DNA of 64,000 bases from Shewanella benthica (GCA_023284085.1 JAKVHY010000021.1:46285-110284); one strand, 5' to 3'; positions 8,447 through 17,520 are shown, counted from the stretch's first letter. Numbers and translations are program-made. The notes: generated from the sequence alone by a model not told the origin.

Positions 8447-9964
8447 TTATGCCTGCACGTCAGATTTGATGGTTTCAGATACGACGATACCCATCGTCAG
8501 ACATTCCAGGCACGAAGTAGAACTCAAGCGTGCCTCGCCGTGGACACCACCTGTGACTTCACCGATGGCATAGAGCTTTTTGATAGGCTTCATGGAGCGC
8601 CCATCGATAACCCGGGCACCGATATCTGTCTTTAATCCACCCATGCAGTAGTGCACCTTAGGCCAGATGCGTGATACGACGAATGGCGGTTTTAGCTCAA
8701 CCGCCGTATCCATCTTACGGCCGAATAGGGGATCCTGACGTGTGCTGACTTGAGCGTTAAACTGTTTCACTGTCTGTTTTAACTGAGTAAGAGGAATGTT
8801 GAACTTTTCCGCCAGCTGCTCGAAACTGTCGACCTTCCATGCCATATCATCGCGAAGCGCACGCACGACACGGTCATCATCCGGATGATCTTTATGGTTA
8901 AAGAAGACGACCGGGTATGCCGGTGAGCCGTCCTGATAACGGTTCTTCATGATGGCTTCCGAGCAGGTCTTACGATCGGCTCTCTCGTTCATGTAACGTT
9001 TGCCATTCAGTACGCTGACCGAGATCCCTTCGTGCCAACCAATAGAGAGCAGGGCGTTGGACCAACCGAAACCGCCCTCGTCGGGGGAGCCCCAGTGACC
9101 GGTCTGAATCATGTTCATATGTACCGGCAACGCACCGTGTGCCATGGCGGTTAGGGTGACTTCACCGGTAGCGCCCAAGGCATTAGTACCATCGAGTGTC
9201 GGATCCAAAGATGGGTCGACTGCGGCGCGCAGCTCCATGTTGCGGGCGAAGCCACCGTTAGCGAGCACTACCGCCTTGTTTGCCTTGATATAGATGCTCT
9301 TACCGGTTTTTAGATCAGGGAAGCGGTAGTTCTGACGAACCTTAAGGCCGATTATTTCCTGTCCGTCCATGATGAAATCTTCGATGTAATGCTGGAGGCG
9401 ATAATCGATCCCCTCTCTCACACCTGTCTCATAGAGTTTAGTGGTGATGTCACCGCCAGTGCCGTGTTGAGTCCTGATGGCGCGAGCCTTGTTATGACCA
9501 CCGACCTGAATGTTAAAGTCCTTGCGGAATTTAACGCCGGTTTCGATACACAAGTCGTAGGCGTCTAGGGCGCGATTGGCGATCTGAAGTAGCATGGCCT
9601 CGTTCTGCATGCCGCGGCCTGAGATAAGCTGATCTTTGACTAGCTCTTCTGGCGAATCATCCTCGACTCCTTGAGCTAGTTGAGTCGGATTTTTAGGGAT
9701 TGCCAGCCAGCCACCATTAATCGCCGAGTTTCCACCAATTACTTGCATTTTTTCCAACATCAGCACAGAGCCGATACCACTACGTTTAACATTTAATGCC
9801 GCAGAAAGCCCCGCAAAACCAGAACCGACCACGATCACATCGGCAGATTCGTTCCACTTTATCTCGCCACACTCACTGGCCATGACAGTACCTGGCATAG
9901 TCGATGCCAGCCCGCCCAATGCCGCACCGGCACCTAGTTTTAAAAAATTTCTTCTATCTTGCAT
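8447..9964 (-). CDS. Tat-exported flavoprotein reductase, module 1 (fumarate-reductase-like)
   Basis: A 505-residue FAD enzyme of the fumarate/urocanate/acrylate reductase family, without its own haem domain. The Tat signal is RRNFLK; the FAD dinucleotide motif is VVGSGFAGLSAA. Active-site landmarks of flavocytochrome c3 can be placed: Arg in ADRKT, His in HYCMGG, Arg in ARLSS, so reduction of an activated C=C bond is expected. The substrate-side segment IQTGHWGSPDEGGFG differs from fumarate reductases, so the substrate is probably another enoate. The ATG at 9964 is chosen because AGGG lies before it and the Tat motif then starts at residue 4; an upstream ATG adds ten unlikely residues. Confidence 0.85.
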   Translation of the reverse strand: MQDRRNFLKLGAGAALGGLASTMPGTVMASECGEIKWNESADVIVVGSGFAGLSAALNVKRSGIGSVLMLEKMQVIGGNSAINGGWLAIPKNPTQLAQGVEDDSPEELVKDQLISGRGMQNEAMLLQIANRALDAYDLCIETGVKFRKDFNIQVGGHNKARAIRTQHGTGGDITTKLYETGVREGIDYRLQHYIEDFIMDGQEIIGLKVRQNYRFPDLKTGKSIYIKANKAVVLANGGFARNMELRAAVDPSLDPTLDGTNALGATGEVTLTAMAHGALPVHMNMIQTGHWGSPDEGGFGWSNALLSIGWHEGISVSVLNGKRYMNERADRKTCSEAIMKNRYQDGSPAYPVVFFNHKDHPDDDRVVRALRDDMAWKVDSFEQLAEKFNIPLTQLKQTVKQFNAQVSTRQDPLFGRKMDTAVELKPPFVVSRIWPKVHYCMGGLKTDIGARVIDGRSMKPIKKLYAIGEVTGGVHGEARLSSTSCLECLTMGIVVSETIKSDVQA

Positions 9965-9985
9965 TTGTGTACCCTCACATAGGAA

Positions 9986-10078
9986 TGACACCAAGATAAA
10001 GGGAATCGGGGGGAGTAAAGGTGAACTAAATCACGGGTTTTTTTCAGTGACAAACTTATTCGTGAGTCATGTCTCGAA
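9986..10078 (-). promoter_or_regulatory. CRP-type class II promoter and operator of the module 1 flavoprotein operon
   Basis: Minus strand: GTGA-N6-TCAC at 10021-10034 centred 32 bp from the -10 TATCTT (9993-9998). Further upstream TTCGTGAG...CTCGAA (10059-10078) repeats the operator seen before cupin 1, and the 17-mer ACAAACTTATTCGTGAG (10050-10066) is identical in both promoters. Confidence 0.72.
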
Positions 10079-10083
10079 TAAAT

Positions 10084-10230
10084 TTACTCATGAGTAACTT
10101 CATGTTTCACAGTCTGTGAAAATGTAGGGGGAATTCTATAGAGGATGGCTAAACTTTGCCGGGATGTTTATATGACGTGATTCACAAAGGCCATAAATAA
10201 CTCATCATTTACGTGAGATATCTCTCGATT
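10084..10230. promoter_or_regulatory. Further palindromes in the divergent control region
   Basis: TTACTCATGAGTAA (10084-10097) and TTTCACAG-T-CTGTGAAA (10105-10121) are perfect inverted repeats. ACGTGAG-ATAT-CTCTCG (10211-10227) is a third version of the CGTGAG...CTCnCG operator, 75 bp before the TetR gene, consistent with autoregulation. Confidence 0.6.
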
Positions 10231-10304
10231 GTTAATGGTGTCGCTATAAAAGCATGCGAGCCTCAGACCATACTCATGGCAGTTAAAGACGAAGAGTCAG
10301 TCCC

Positions 10305-11096
10305 ATGAAATGCCCGACAGATGTACTACCTACACTTAGGTGTAATCAAATTTTAGATGCCGCTGAGCATCTGATTGAAACGCAGGGAGTGGTGTCTTTC
10401 AAGTTTTCGCAATTAGCCAAAGAGGTGGGTTGCTCTACGGGAACCTTGTATAAGTTTTTCGAGCGGAAAGAGGATGTCTTAGTTTGCCTGTTTCTCAGGA
10501 GTGCGACTTCAAATCACTTACCCATTTTTATCGACAGTCATCCGGATCTAACCGCTCAGGAAAAAGTATTACTGCCCATCCTGCTTACCTTCGAGACAAT
10601 AAAGCGTAGCAAGAGTTTTTTTACTCTACGTTCTGTGTCGGTCAATACCATGGTGTGGCAACTGGCCAGTGATGAAAAGGTGGGACGTTTCAAGAAGAGA
10701 ATCAATGCATTCTGGGAGTGGTTTACCGTTTCTCTTCATGAAGCGGTAGATAACGGCGAGTTGGATGCTACGCCATTGCAGGTTAAAGAGCTGGTACAAG
10801 GGATCGCATTTTATTTGACCGGATGCCTGACCCAGTTTGAGAGTGAATTGATTGCACCTAAATATCTGTCGAATCGTCGTGAGACTTGTTACCGACATCT
10901 ATCAAATTTGATGGCGCAATATAGATGGAATAAACCACTTAATCAGGCGTTGTTCGATTCACTCGAGGCGAAAACGATTCAATTTTTCGATAAACACTAC
11001 CGCAAACATATGACATGTGCGGCATGCAGTGAACTGGCATGTACTCAGGAAAGTAACGAGAAACACAGCAGCCCACTACAGAGGTTAGCCGGTTAA
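10305..11096 (+). CDS. TetR-family regulator with conserved cysteines, module 1
   Basis: A 263-residue regulator: helix-turn-helix at about residues 15-60 (FSQLAKEVGCSTGTLYKFFERKED... in outline), then an unrecognised all-helical ligand domain. Cysteines at 3, 13, 43, 61, 238 and 241 are in identical positions in the module 2 homologue, which is unusual in this family and suggests thiol, metal or Fe-S sensing (inference). It is divergent from the flavoprotein operon and almost surely controls it through the CGTGAG...CTCnCG palindromes. The tail after Cys246 is variable. The ATG at 10305 matches the MKCPT start of the homologue. Confidence 0.85.
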   Translation: MKCPTDVLPTLRCNQILDAAEHLIETQGVVSFKFSQLAKEVGCSTGTLYKFFERKEDVLVCLFLRSATSNHLPIFIDSHPDLTAQEKVLLPILLTFETIKRSKSFFTLRSVSVNTMVWQLASDEKVGRFKKRINAFWEWFTVSLHEAVDNGELDATPLQVKELVQGIAFYLTGCLTQFESELIAPKYLSNRRETCYRHLSNLMAQYRWNKPLNQALFDSLEAKTIQFFDKHYRKHMTCAACSELACTQESNEKHSSPLQRLAG

Positions 11097-11108
11097 GCCG
11101 TTTAAGAT

Positions 11109-11134
11109 AAAAGCCTTCGAGTTAAGTCGAAGGC
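11109..11134 (-). terminator. Hairpin between TetR and chemoreceptor genes
   Basis: Stem GCCTTCGA/TCGAAGGC with a six-base loop; followed on the minus strand by TTTTA. It can end the chemoreceptor transcript and, as a plain hairpin, the convergent regulator transcript. The same eight-bp stem recurs at 12953-12974. Confidence 0.65.
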
Positions 11135-11170
11135 AGTAATTTAACGGTCTAGCTGAACAGGTTGTTAAAT

Positions 11171-12799
11171 CTATACCTTAAATTGCCCCAGCGTCGATGA
11201 GATATCTGTGGCCAATTCCTGCAGTTGCTGTCCGGCTATCTCTATCTGCTGAGCCCCTTGAGCCGACTCATCGAATGCCTCTCTGATGTTTTCGATATTA
11301 TGATGCAAGGCATCAACCACCACACTCTGCTCTTCGGTTGCCGAGGCTATCTGAGTATTCATATCGGCGACCACATCTATATCGGCACTAATATCCGCAA
11401 AGGCTGCGGCGGTGAGTTTTGCCTGTTGCACACTCGAGTCTGCTTTTTTTCTGCCTAAGTCTATGGTGTGGACAGCTTCCTCAACTTGGGTCTGCATGCT
11501 AAGGATCATGCGTTCAATATCTTGTGTCGACTGCTGGGTGCGCATGGCTAAGGTGCGTACCTCATCGGCGACCACCGCAAAACCACGGCCATGCTCACCG
11601 GCTCTGGCAGCTTCTATGGCCGCATTTAGTGCCAATAGATTAGTCTGGTCGGCAATCGACTTAATGACATCTAAGATACTGCTGATGTCGTGGGCCTCTT
11701 GCTTTAAGCCATTCATTGCGGCCACTATTTGATGAACGGTATCGGACAGCTCATTGATGAAGGTGATGTTATCCTCAACCAGAATATTGCCTTTCGATGC
11801 CCTGTCTTGAACGGTCAGAACCGATTTTGCTGCTTCGGCGGCGTTGCGAGCAACATCGGTAATGGTGGCGCTCATCTCGTGGATGGCTGTGGCGACTTGG
11901 TGGTTCTCGATCTGGTGCTGGGTCATCAGCTCCCGGGAGCGGCTGGTGATCAGCGACATCTCACCTGTGGCACTATCCAGGACAGTTTGGCTCTGGTGCA
12001 TCTCGATTATGATCTGGCGAACCTTTTCGGCAAATTGATTAAATCCGCAAGCCAGTTGTGCCAGTTCATCCTTACTCGATACCGCGAGTCTGATGGTCAG
12101 ATCGCCACCTCCCTGAGCAATCTCTTCCATTGCGCTCGTTGTAGCGTTTAGCGGGCGTGTGATCGAGCGTATGACAAACATGGATGCGAAGAAAATCATT
12201 GTCAGCAAGAGGCTGAAGAAAATAACTCTCTCTTTAATGAGCTGCGCAAATTCTGCATCGATATCGTCGGTATAGACGCCAGTTGCTAAGATCCAGCCCC
12301 AGGGGCGGTATAGTTTAACGAAAGTCAGCTTGGGCTCGAGAGTCGAGGAGCCGGCCTTAGTCCAGACATAATCGACATAACCTTCGCCGCCTCTGCGTAT
12401 CGCGTCGAGGAAGGCGACATAGACTTTTTTCCCCGTGGGATCGGTGAAGTTAATCAGGTTATTACCGACATCTTTCTGGCTGGTGCCATGGGCAAGCTGA
12501 GTGGCCTCGGTGTCGAAGATCCACAAATAATTCTGGCCTCGATAGCGTAGGGCGGTGATCTCCGCTTTGACCTGTTCGCGTGCTTCTGAGACTGTCATAT
12601 CACCTTTCTCGACAGCGGACTGTGCTCGCCCAAATAGAGATATCGCCGAGTTGACCACGCTACTAATTTCGGCTTTTCGCTCGGCCAGCATATTAGATTT
12701 CAGCTCGGAGGCTTCATATGCGGAGCTTATGATAAACGCAAGCACCACAAAAATTAATAGCAACCAGATCCTTTGTACGATAGAGAGGCGATTGAGCAT
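11171..12799 (-). CDS. Methyl-accepting chemotaxis protein with a single Cache domain
   Basis: A 542-residue transmembrane chemoreceptor: TM1 at about 10-27, a periplasmic sCache_2-type sensor at about 40-185 (YLWIFDTE, then WGWILATGVY.DDI at its end), TM2 at about 193-212, HAMP, and a signalling domain whose hairpin tip is EAARAGEHGRGFAVVADEVR. From family knowledge, sCache_2 domains commonly bind small carboxylates. It lies between the two flavoprotein modules, so it may steer cells toward their substrate or product; this is inferred from position only. Confidence 0.87.
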   Translation of the reverse strand: MLNRLSIVQRIWLLLIFVVLAFIISSAYEASELKSNMLAERKAEISSVVNSAISLFGRAQSAVEKGDMTVSEAREQVKAEITALRYRGQNYLWIFDTEATQLAHGTSQKDVGNNLINFTDPTGKKVYVAFLDAIRRGGEGYVDYVWTKAGSSTLEPKLTFVKLYRPWGWILATGVYTDDIDAEFAQLIKERVIFFSLLLTMIFFASMFVIRSITRPLNATTSAMEEIAQGGGDLTIRLAVSSKDELAQLACGFNQFAEKVRQIIIEMHQSQTVLDSATGEMSLITSRSRELMTQHQIENHQVATAIHEMSATITDVARNAAEAAKSVLTVQDRASKGNILVEDNITFINELSDTVHQIVAAMNGLKQEAHDISSILDVIKSIADQTNLLALNAAIEAARAGEHGRGFAVVADEVRTLAMRTQQSTQDIERMILSMQTQVEEAVHTIDLGRKKADSSVQQAKLTAAAFADISADIDVVADMNTQIASATEEQSVVVDALHHNIENIREAFDESAQGAQQIEIAGQQLQELATDISSTLGQFKV

Positions 12800-12944
12800 A
12801 TTTTCATCCGAGTCAGATTATTTGATCATTTAGAATTTTCTAAATTGTTGCTTTATATTGTTTTTTATTTGGATATTTTATGTTGTGATGACTCCCGCGA
12901 ATAAATTTTCCGGGTTTGTATGTGTATTGTTCTAGTTTTTTTTG
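12800..12944. other. Spacer upstream of the chemoreceptor gene
   Basis: AT-rich; contains the inverted repeat TTTAGAA-TT-TTCTAAA (12829-12844) just upstream of the chemoreceptor start. No gene. Confidence 0.4.
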
Positions 12945-12974
12945 AAAAAAAAGCCTTCGATTTGACTCGAAGGC
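12945..12974 (-). terminator. Terminator of the module 2 operon
   Basis: Stem GCCTTCGA/TCGAAGGC (12953-12960, 12967-12974) followed on the minus strand by eight T. Downstream of the porin, the last gene of module 2; the stretch 12975-13122 between them holds no gene. Confidence 0.85.
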
Positions 12975-13122
12975 CGGACCTAAGGTGTCGATATGGTGTG
13001 ACTGCGATGAGTAAATAATCATGAGCCATGAGTAATGAGTCGGTCCTAAAATTAAAGTAGCTAGCTTTCGACGGGAACTTTGCCAAAGCACTAGCTATTC
13101 TTGTCTTGCTTAACAGACTGAG

Positions 13123-14253
13123 CTAAAAGTAGTAACCGAAGTTAATGTTGATACGCTTGTCCCAATCGTCGCCCATCTCAGGCAGGCCTACATGGTCATT
13201 ATTGGCTGTAGAGAAGGTCATGTTCTTACCCATGATGAAGTCGACCATGGTGTAAGTTGCCCCCGCCGCAATCGCGACGCCGGTGACATTCTGCAGGCTG
13301 TCATCATAGCTTTGGTCTTCAACATCCGGGGTCATCAAGCCAAAATCATTGTAGAACTTGAGGCTGCCCCAGTCAGTTGAGATGGTCTTAGAGATGTTCG
13401 CGCTGTATGCCTGGCCTTTCGAGGCAATTTCATATTGCCAGCTGACCACTGACACACCAATCTTGTTCGGATCGACTGCATCGGCGGCATCGTATTCATA
13501 TTGCATCGCCTGTAGCATCAGCTCCCAACCTTGATAAGTGCTATCCAGGTGAAGTGCTGCGGCGTAACGGTCGCCTGTGTTGCCTGTCTTGCTGTTGTAG
13601 ATCTGGCCAAATTGTACCGAGCCGCCGAAGGTGGTTGAGCCACCATCATGTTCAAATTGGTATGTCTGACGTAGATTTAACTGATTGGTCTCTTCGTTGT
13701 TGTATTCGGTGCCGTTGATGGTGCCGGTATAGAGATCGGTGGCGTAACGCTTATTTTCGCTCGCGCCGTATTCCGGATTCTTGTAGAAAGCCAGATCTGT
13801 GTGCCAGCCATTGTTCTCATAGACAGCCTTGATACCTATATCATGGTCATCCTCGAAACCTAAATAGTAGGGAATGCCAAACCAGAAACTGTTAGAGATA
13901 AAGCCTGGGTTACCGAAGGGCACCTTGTTGATACCAAACTGTAGCTGCCAGTCGGTATCTAAGTCGTAGTAAGCGTAGCCATATTTGATGTAGTCGGTAC
14001 TGGAGGTGAAGCGGTATTCAGCAGAGAGTCCCCAGTCACCTTTCTTACCGTTAAACTTGATGGCGGCCATATCAAAAGTAAGATCGCCACCTTTGTCTTT
14101 AGAGGCTTCACTGTAATCTTTATAGGCGTAGTTAACCCGCACCGCGCCACCAATATTGATACCGTCTTCTGCGGCAACCGGGGCTGAAGTACCCACTATC
14201 GTCATAGCGGCCATGAGCGCTGAGAGCGCAAAGAGTGTCTTTTTCATCATCAT
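13123..14253 (-). CDS. Porin, module 2 copy
   Basis: A 376-residue outer-membrane porin, paralogue of 6897-8033. Signal peptide ends near residue 28 (VAAEDG). Strand pattern and C-terminus (NINFGYYF) are the same and the mature proteins differ mainly in scattered conservative changes, pointing to a fairly recent duplication or gene conversion. Last gene of module 2, 23 bp after the DUF3299 gene and followed by a strong terminator. Presumed uptake channel for the acceptor. Confidence 0.83.
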   Translation of the reverse strand: MMMKKTLFALSALMAAMTIVGTSAPVAAEDGINIGGAVRVNYAYKDYSEASKDKGGDLTFDMAAIKFNGKKGDWGLSAEYRFTSSTDYIKYGYAYYDLDTDWQLQFGINKVPFGNPGFISNSFWFGIPYYLGFEDDHDIGIKAVYENNGWHTDLAFYKNPEYGASENKRYATDLYTGTINGTEYNNEETNQLNLRQTYQFEHDGGSTTFGGSVQFGQIYNSKTGNTGDRYAAALHLDSTYQGWELMLQAMQYEYDAADAVDPNKIGVSVVSWQYEIASKGQAYSANISKTISTDWGSLKFYNDFGLMTPDVEDQSYDDSLQNVTGVAIAAGATYTMVDFIMGKNMTFSTANNDHVGLPEMGDDWDKRININFGYYF

Positions 14254-14276
14254 TACCTTTGTATTTTATTTGTGAC

Positions 14277-14750
14277 TTAACGAATTCGTGTCGGTGCTCT
14301 ATGGCTTGTATTTGACGTGCTGACTTGCACCGGATACGCGATAGCTTCGATGCCTTTCATCTGGTAACCGGTTTTTGCAAAACCTGCCTGTTCACTCTTC
14401 ACGCTCAAGATCCCGGCGATATACATAGGTTGTTGCAGATCGGGTATCTTGATGGGGACATCGAACGCGACATGGATCAATTGGTTTGGCGGAGCAGGCC
14501 GAGTGTGGACACTGGCGCCTTGTTGTGGCGTTAATAAAAAGTGCTTGGTATAGCCACTTTTTTGGCCATCTAGTGGCACCATGAAACCCGGGATAATCAC
14601 TTTTTTACCATCAAGTTCTAGATTGACATTGGTTTCTACCGCTAAGCCAGCAGGCCCTGGAGCCAAGTTGTTCCAAAGGATTGATATCGCCTCTTCGGCT
14701 AAAAGGTTTGGGCTAAAGAGTAAACTAAGAGCCAAAATAAGTTTTTTCAT
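14277..14750 (-). CDS. DUF3299-type periplasmic protein
   Basis: A 157-residue exported protein with signal peptide (cut after LLA). The segment IPGFMVPLDG...HFLLTPQQGASVHTRPAPPNQ matches the DUF3299 pattern, in which the usual motif is GACIHxPPPPxNQ. Here the Cys is replaced by Ser (GASVH), so whatever the Cys does in relatives is lost. Function of the family is unknown; some members sit beside metal or ABC-export genes. The start at MKK is chosen because it begins a normal signal peptide; an upstream TTG would add seven residues. Placed between cupin 2 and the porin. Confidence 0.65.
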   Translation of the reverse strand: MKKLILALSLLFSPNLLAEEAISILWNNLAPGPAGLAVETNVNLELDGKKVIIPGFMVPLDGQKSGYTKHFLLTPQQGASVHTRPAPPNQLIHVAFDVPIKIPDLQQPMYIAGILSVKSEQAGFAKTGYQMKGIEAIAYPVQVSTSNTSHRAPTRIR

Positions 14751-14760
14751 AGTATTTAAT

Positions 14761-14788
14761 AGTGAGGCCAAGCTGGCTCGGCCTCACT
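14761..14788 (-). other. Intercistronic hairpin
   Basis: Perfect nine-bp inverted repeat AGTGAGGCC/GGCCTCACT with a ten-base loop between cupin 2 and the DUF3299 gene. No T-run follows, so it is more likely an mRNA-processing or stability element than a terminator. Confidence 0.6.
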
Positions 14789-14811
14789 CTCTGCTTAAGG
14801 GTTAAGTTTGA

Positions 14812-15555
14812 TTACTTAGATTTTTGGACCACGTCCCAACCGTAACCACCATTACCAGAGCGAACGAGTTTAGAGTTGGTGTATGGAATGAAATCAAACA
14901 TCAGTTGCTCACCAGGACCTACATCTTGTGGCCACTGGTACTTGAAGGTTGAGAACTTGCCATCGAGTGGGAACCAGTACATGTAGATCAGATCCTGATC
15001 GTCAAACGTGTTAGGTGTGTAGTGCATCGCTTTACTTGGGATTTCAATATAGTCTTTAGGCCCAAATGGTTGCATACGCTCTTGTGACCAAGTAAGACCA
15101 GCACCACTGATGCCGTAGTAACATTCCATTTCACGATGGTAATGCGGCGCAGCAGTACCAGGTGCAACACGCACTAAACCGATAACCGTTGGTTCATCGT
15201 TTAGCTCTTTCCAGCACATGCCAACTTCAGTCGCAGATGCGCCACCTGCTGGGCATGGGATCAAGTTGCTTGGGTCATCAACACGCCAAGTTAACCAGCC
15301 AGAGTCATTTGCGCCTTTGCCGCCGTGATCGTTTGACTTGATGTTGTAAATATCTTTTTCACCCGACTTAAGCTCTTCAATGTAGGCCATGGCCTGCTCT
15401 TGTTTACACACCATAGGCATGACTTTAGTTGGTGCATTAATTGTTGATAAAGTTGGCTGTGCATTGTGCCAAGGTTGATCGGCTGGTTTATCACCGGCGA
15501 CAGCACAACCTGTCACAAGAATTGCTGAAGCGACTAGTAGTTTTTTCATCATCAT
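14812..15555 (-). CDS. Periplasmic cupin, DMSP-lyase (DLL) type, module 2
   Basis: A 247-residue protein with a lipobox-like LVTGC at residues 13-17, so probably a lipoprotein. The cupin signature is HxHxxxExY at H138, H140, E144, Y146 plus H178 (IPSKAMH), again with 34 residues between Glu and the last His. Overall only distantly similar to cupin 1, yet the shared FKYxW segment and N-terminal IKSND motif show common descent. Role inferred as for cupin 1: metal-dependent lyase acting before the flavoprotein. Different surroundings of the metal site (YYGIS versus YYVVT) suggest a different substrate. Lies between the tetrahaem cytochrome and DUF3299 genes. Confidence 0.6.
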   Translation of the reverse strand: MMMKKLLVASAILVTGCAVAGDKPADQPWHNAQPTLSTINAPTKVMPMVCKQEQAMAYIEELKSGEKDIYNIKSNDHGGKGANDSGWLTWRVDDPSNLIPCPAGGASATEVGMCWKELNDEPTVIGLVRVAPGTAAPHYHREMECYYGISGAGLTWSQERMQPFGPKDYIEIPSKAMHYTPNTFDDQDLIYMYWFPLDGKFSTFKYQWPQDVGPGEQLMFDFIPYTNSKLVRSGNGGYGWDVVQKSK

Positions 15556-15644
15556 TCCTAATTTAGTTTTAATATTATGTAGTTACTTTTATTTTGGAGC
15601 CGCTTAGGCTGCTCCATATTTAAATTGAGATAAATTATTAACGT

Positions 15645-16007
15645 CTATTTATGCTCATATTTGAATTTTGGGAAGTCGAAGTTATGGCAGTCCATACAGA
15701 TGGCCTTCTTCGGTGTATGCTCGCCGTGACACTCCATACATGGGGCTTCTTGGCCGTAATGCATGCTGTCATGAGGGTTCTGTTTGGCATCGTGGCCTTC
15801 GCGTTTAGTTTGCTCTGCCAGGTCGCTCATATCGTGACATTGCAGACATGAATCATCGGACGGGAAGACTTTCATACCTTGGTCATGGCAGGTCTTACAG
15901 CCAGAGTCATAGACCATGTCGTGATATTCTCTCTTATTCTGCGCTTGGGCCGACATCGCCAAGCAGGCACCGAGAGTGAGCACAAGTAATGTGTTAAATT
16001 TTTTCAT
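15645..16007 (-). CDS. Periplasmic tetrahaem cytochrome c, module 2
   Basis: A 120-residue secreted cytochrome: signal peptide cut after AQA, four CXXCH motifs (CKTCH, CLQCH, CMECH, CMDCH). Same plan as the module 1 cytochrome, including an HxSxHYGQ segment between haems 2 and 3 that supplies distal histidines. Ten bases from the flavoprotein stop, so one operon. Expected electron donor to the flavoprotein. Confidence 0.88.
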   Translation of the reverse strand: MKKFNTLLVLTLGACLAMSAQAQNKREYHDMVYDSGCKTCHDQGMKVFPSDDSCLQCHDMSDLAEQTKREGHDAKQNPHDSMHYGQEAPCMECHGEHTPKKAICMDCHNFDFPKFKYEHK

Positions 16008-16017
16008 CTTCTAATCC

Positions 16018-17520
16018 TTATGCTTTCATGATTGAGCGAGCAGCGGTGACACCGAATGCCATACATTCAGGGGTTGAGCAGCCACCGAGTCGGCTGACAC
16101 CATGTACACCGCCGGATACTTCGCCTGCTGCGTATAATCCGGGAATTTTTTCACCCGTTTTAGCGGCGATCACCTCGGCCTTGGTATTAATTTGAATGCC
16201 ACCCTGGCAGTAGTGCACTTTTGGCCATAGGCGCTGGACGATGAAAGGGGCTGTTAGGTAGATACCTGCGCTCATGTTCATACGTTTACCAAACTGAAGG
16301 TCTTCTCCGGCCTTAACATATGTGTTCCAGTCCTCAATCTGTTTCTTCAGTGCTTTAAGAGGTAAGTCGAAATGCTTGGCGATGGCTTCTACGCTATCGA
16401 ACTCCCAGGCGACGTTATAACGAAGCACGTTTGCCATAGAGGGATCTTTTTCAGCTTCATGCTTCGGCGCAATAAGCAGAGCTGGATTGGGGTTGCCATC
16501 TTTATCGCGACGTAACACTTCCAGATCGGCACGGGTCTTACGATCGGCCGTTTCATTCATGAAACGTTGACCTGTGTTACGGTCGATGGCGACAGAGTGT
16601 GGGAAGTTATATAGCGAGAAACCTGCGCCATAGCCGAATCCACCTTCATCCGGTGAAGCCCAAGGACCAGACTGGATGAAGCTTAGGTGAACCGGCATAG
16701 CACCTTCGGCGATCATGGCGATCAGGCCATCACCAGTGGCTCCACGGGCGTTGGTACAGCCGACCTCAGCCCCCAAACTTGGATCAAGTGCCTGGCGGAA
16801 TTTGACGTTGGCGGCAAAACCACCTGTGGCAATCAGCACACCCTTCTCGGCGCGAATGTTGATAAGCTTACCCGAGTCTTCGTGTCCGAAGTGGTATCCC
16901 TTGCGTACTTGAATACCCAGTACCTTGCCATCTTTGGCGGTGATCAGATGTTCAAATTTATGGCGGATTTTTGTCTTCACGCCATAGCTACGTGCGGTTT
17001 TAAGCATAGGGCGGATGAAGCCTGCACCGCTACGCTCGATGACCTGATGGCTGCGAGTGGCGCTGGTGCCGCCCGTGTTGATGATGTGGTCGCGGTAAAC
17101 ACAACCGCAATCTTTGGTGAGTTGATAGATATATGGGCCCAGCTCGGCACTGTGTTTGAGTAACTCTTCGCTGGCATAGCCTCGACCGGATTTCAGCTGG
17201 TCTTGCACCATCAGCTCTGCGCTGTCTTCGATACCTAGTTGTTTTTGTAGCTCGGTATTGGCGAAACAGGCTTGTCCAGCGTTTAGGGTACTGTTACCGC
17301 CGTACACCCCGAGCTTTTCGAATACCACGATATCCTTGGCGCCTAACTTGCCAGCTTCGACTGCTGCGGCGAGCCCTGCGAAGCCAGAGCCTACGATGAC
17401 GACTTCATGTTCTTCATCCCATTTTATATCGGAAGAGTTTGCACTTACCGAGAGGGGAGCGAATGCGCCGACTGCTGCGGCCCCTGCACCAAATTTTAAG
17501 AATGATCGTCTTGTTTGCAT
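16018..17520 (-). CDS. Tat-exported flavoprotein reductase, module 2 (fumarate-reductase-like)
   Basis: A 500-residue FAD reductase with Tat motif RRSFLK and FAD motif IVGSGFAGLAAA. Family landmarks: ADRKT (proton-donor Arg), HYCQGG (His), SRLGG (Arg). The substrate region reads IQSGPWASPDEGGFG, with Pro where module 1 has His, so the two enzymes probably take different enoates. Cysteines in HYC and CSTPEC are shared in position with the module 1 enzyme (HYC, SCLEC). The ATG has GGAGA six bases upstream. First gene of the module 2 operon, divergent from its TetR gene. Confidence 0.85.
   Translation of the reverse strand: MQTRRSFLKFGAGAAAVGAFAPLSVSANSSDIKWDEEHEVVIVGSGFAGLAAAVEAGKLGAKDIVVFEKLGVYGGNSTLNAGQACFANTELQKQLGIEDSAELMVQDQLKSGRGYASEELLKHSAELGPYIYQLTKDCGCVYRDHIINTGGTSATRSHQVIERSGAGFIRPMLKTARSYGVKTKIRHKFEHLITAKDGKVLGIQVRKGYHFGHEDSGKLINIRAEKGVLIATGGFAANVKFRQALDPSLGAEVGCTNARGATGDGLIAMIAEGAMPVHLSFIQSGPWASPDEGGFGYGAGFSLYNFPHSVAIDRNTGQRFMNETADRKTRADLEVLRRDKDGNPNPALLIAPKHEAEKDPSMANVLRYNVAWEFDSVEAIAKHFDLPLKALKKQIEDWNTYVKAGEDLQFGKRMNMSAGIYLTAPFIVQRLWPKVHYCQGGIQINTKAEVIAAKTGEKIPGLYAAGEVSGGVHGVSRLGGCSTPECMAFGVTAARSIMKA

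Noticed and set aside
12840..13091. Two overlapping minus-strand frames between porin and chemoreceptor genes
   Set aside because: They run through the strong terminator at 12945-12974 and have no ribosome site.
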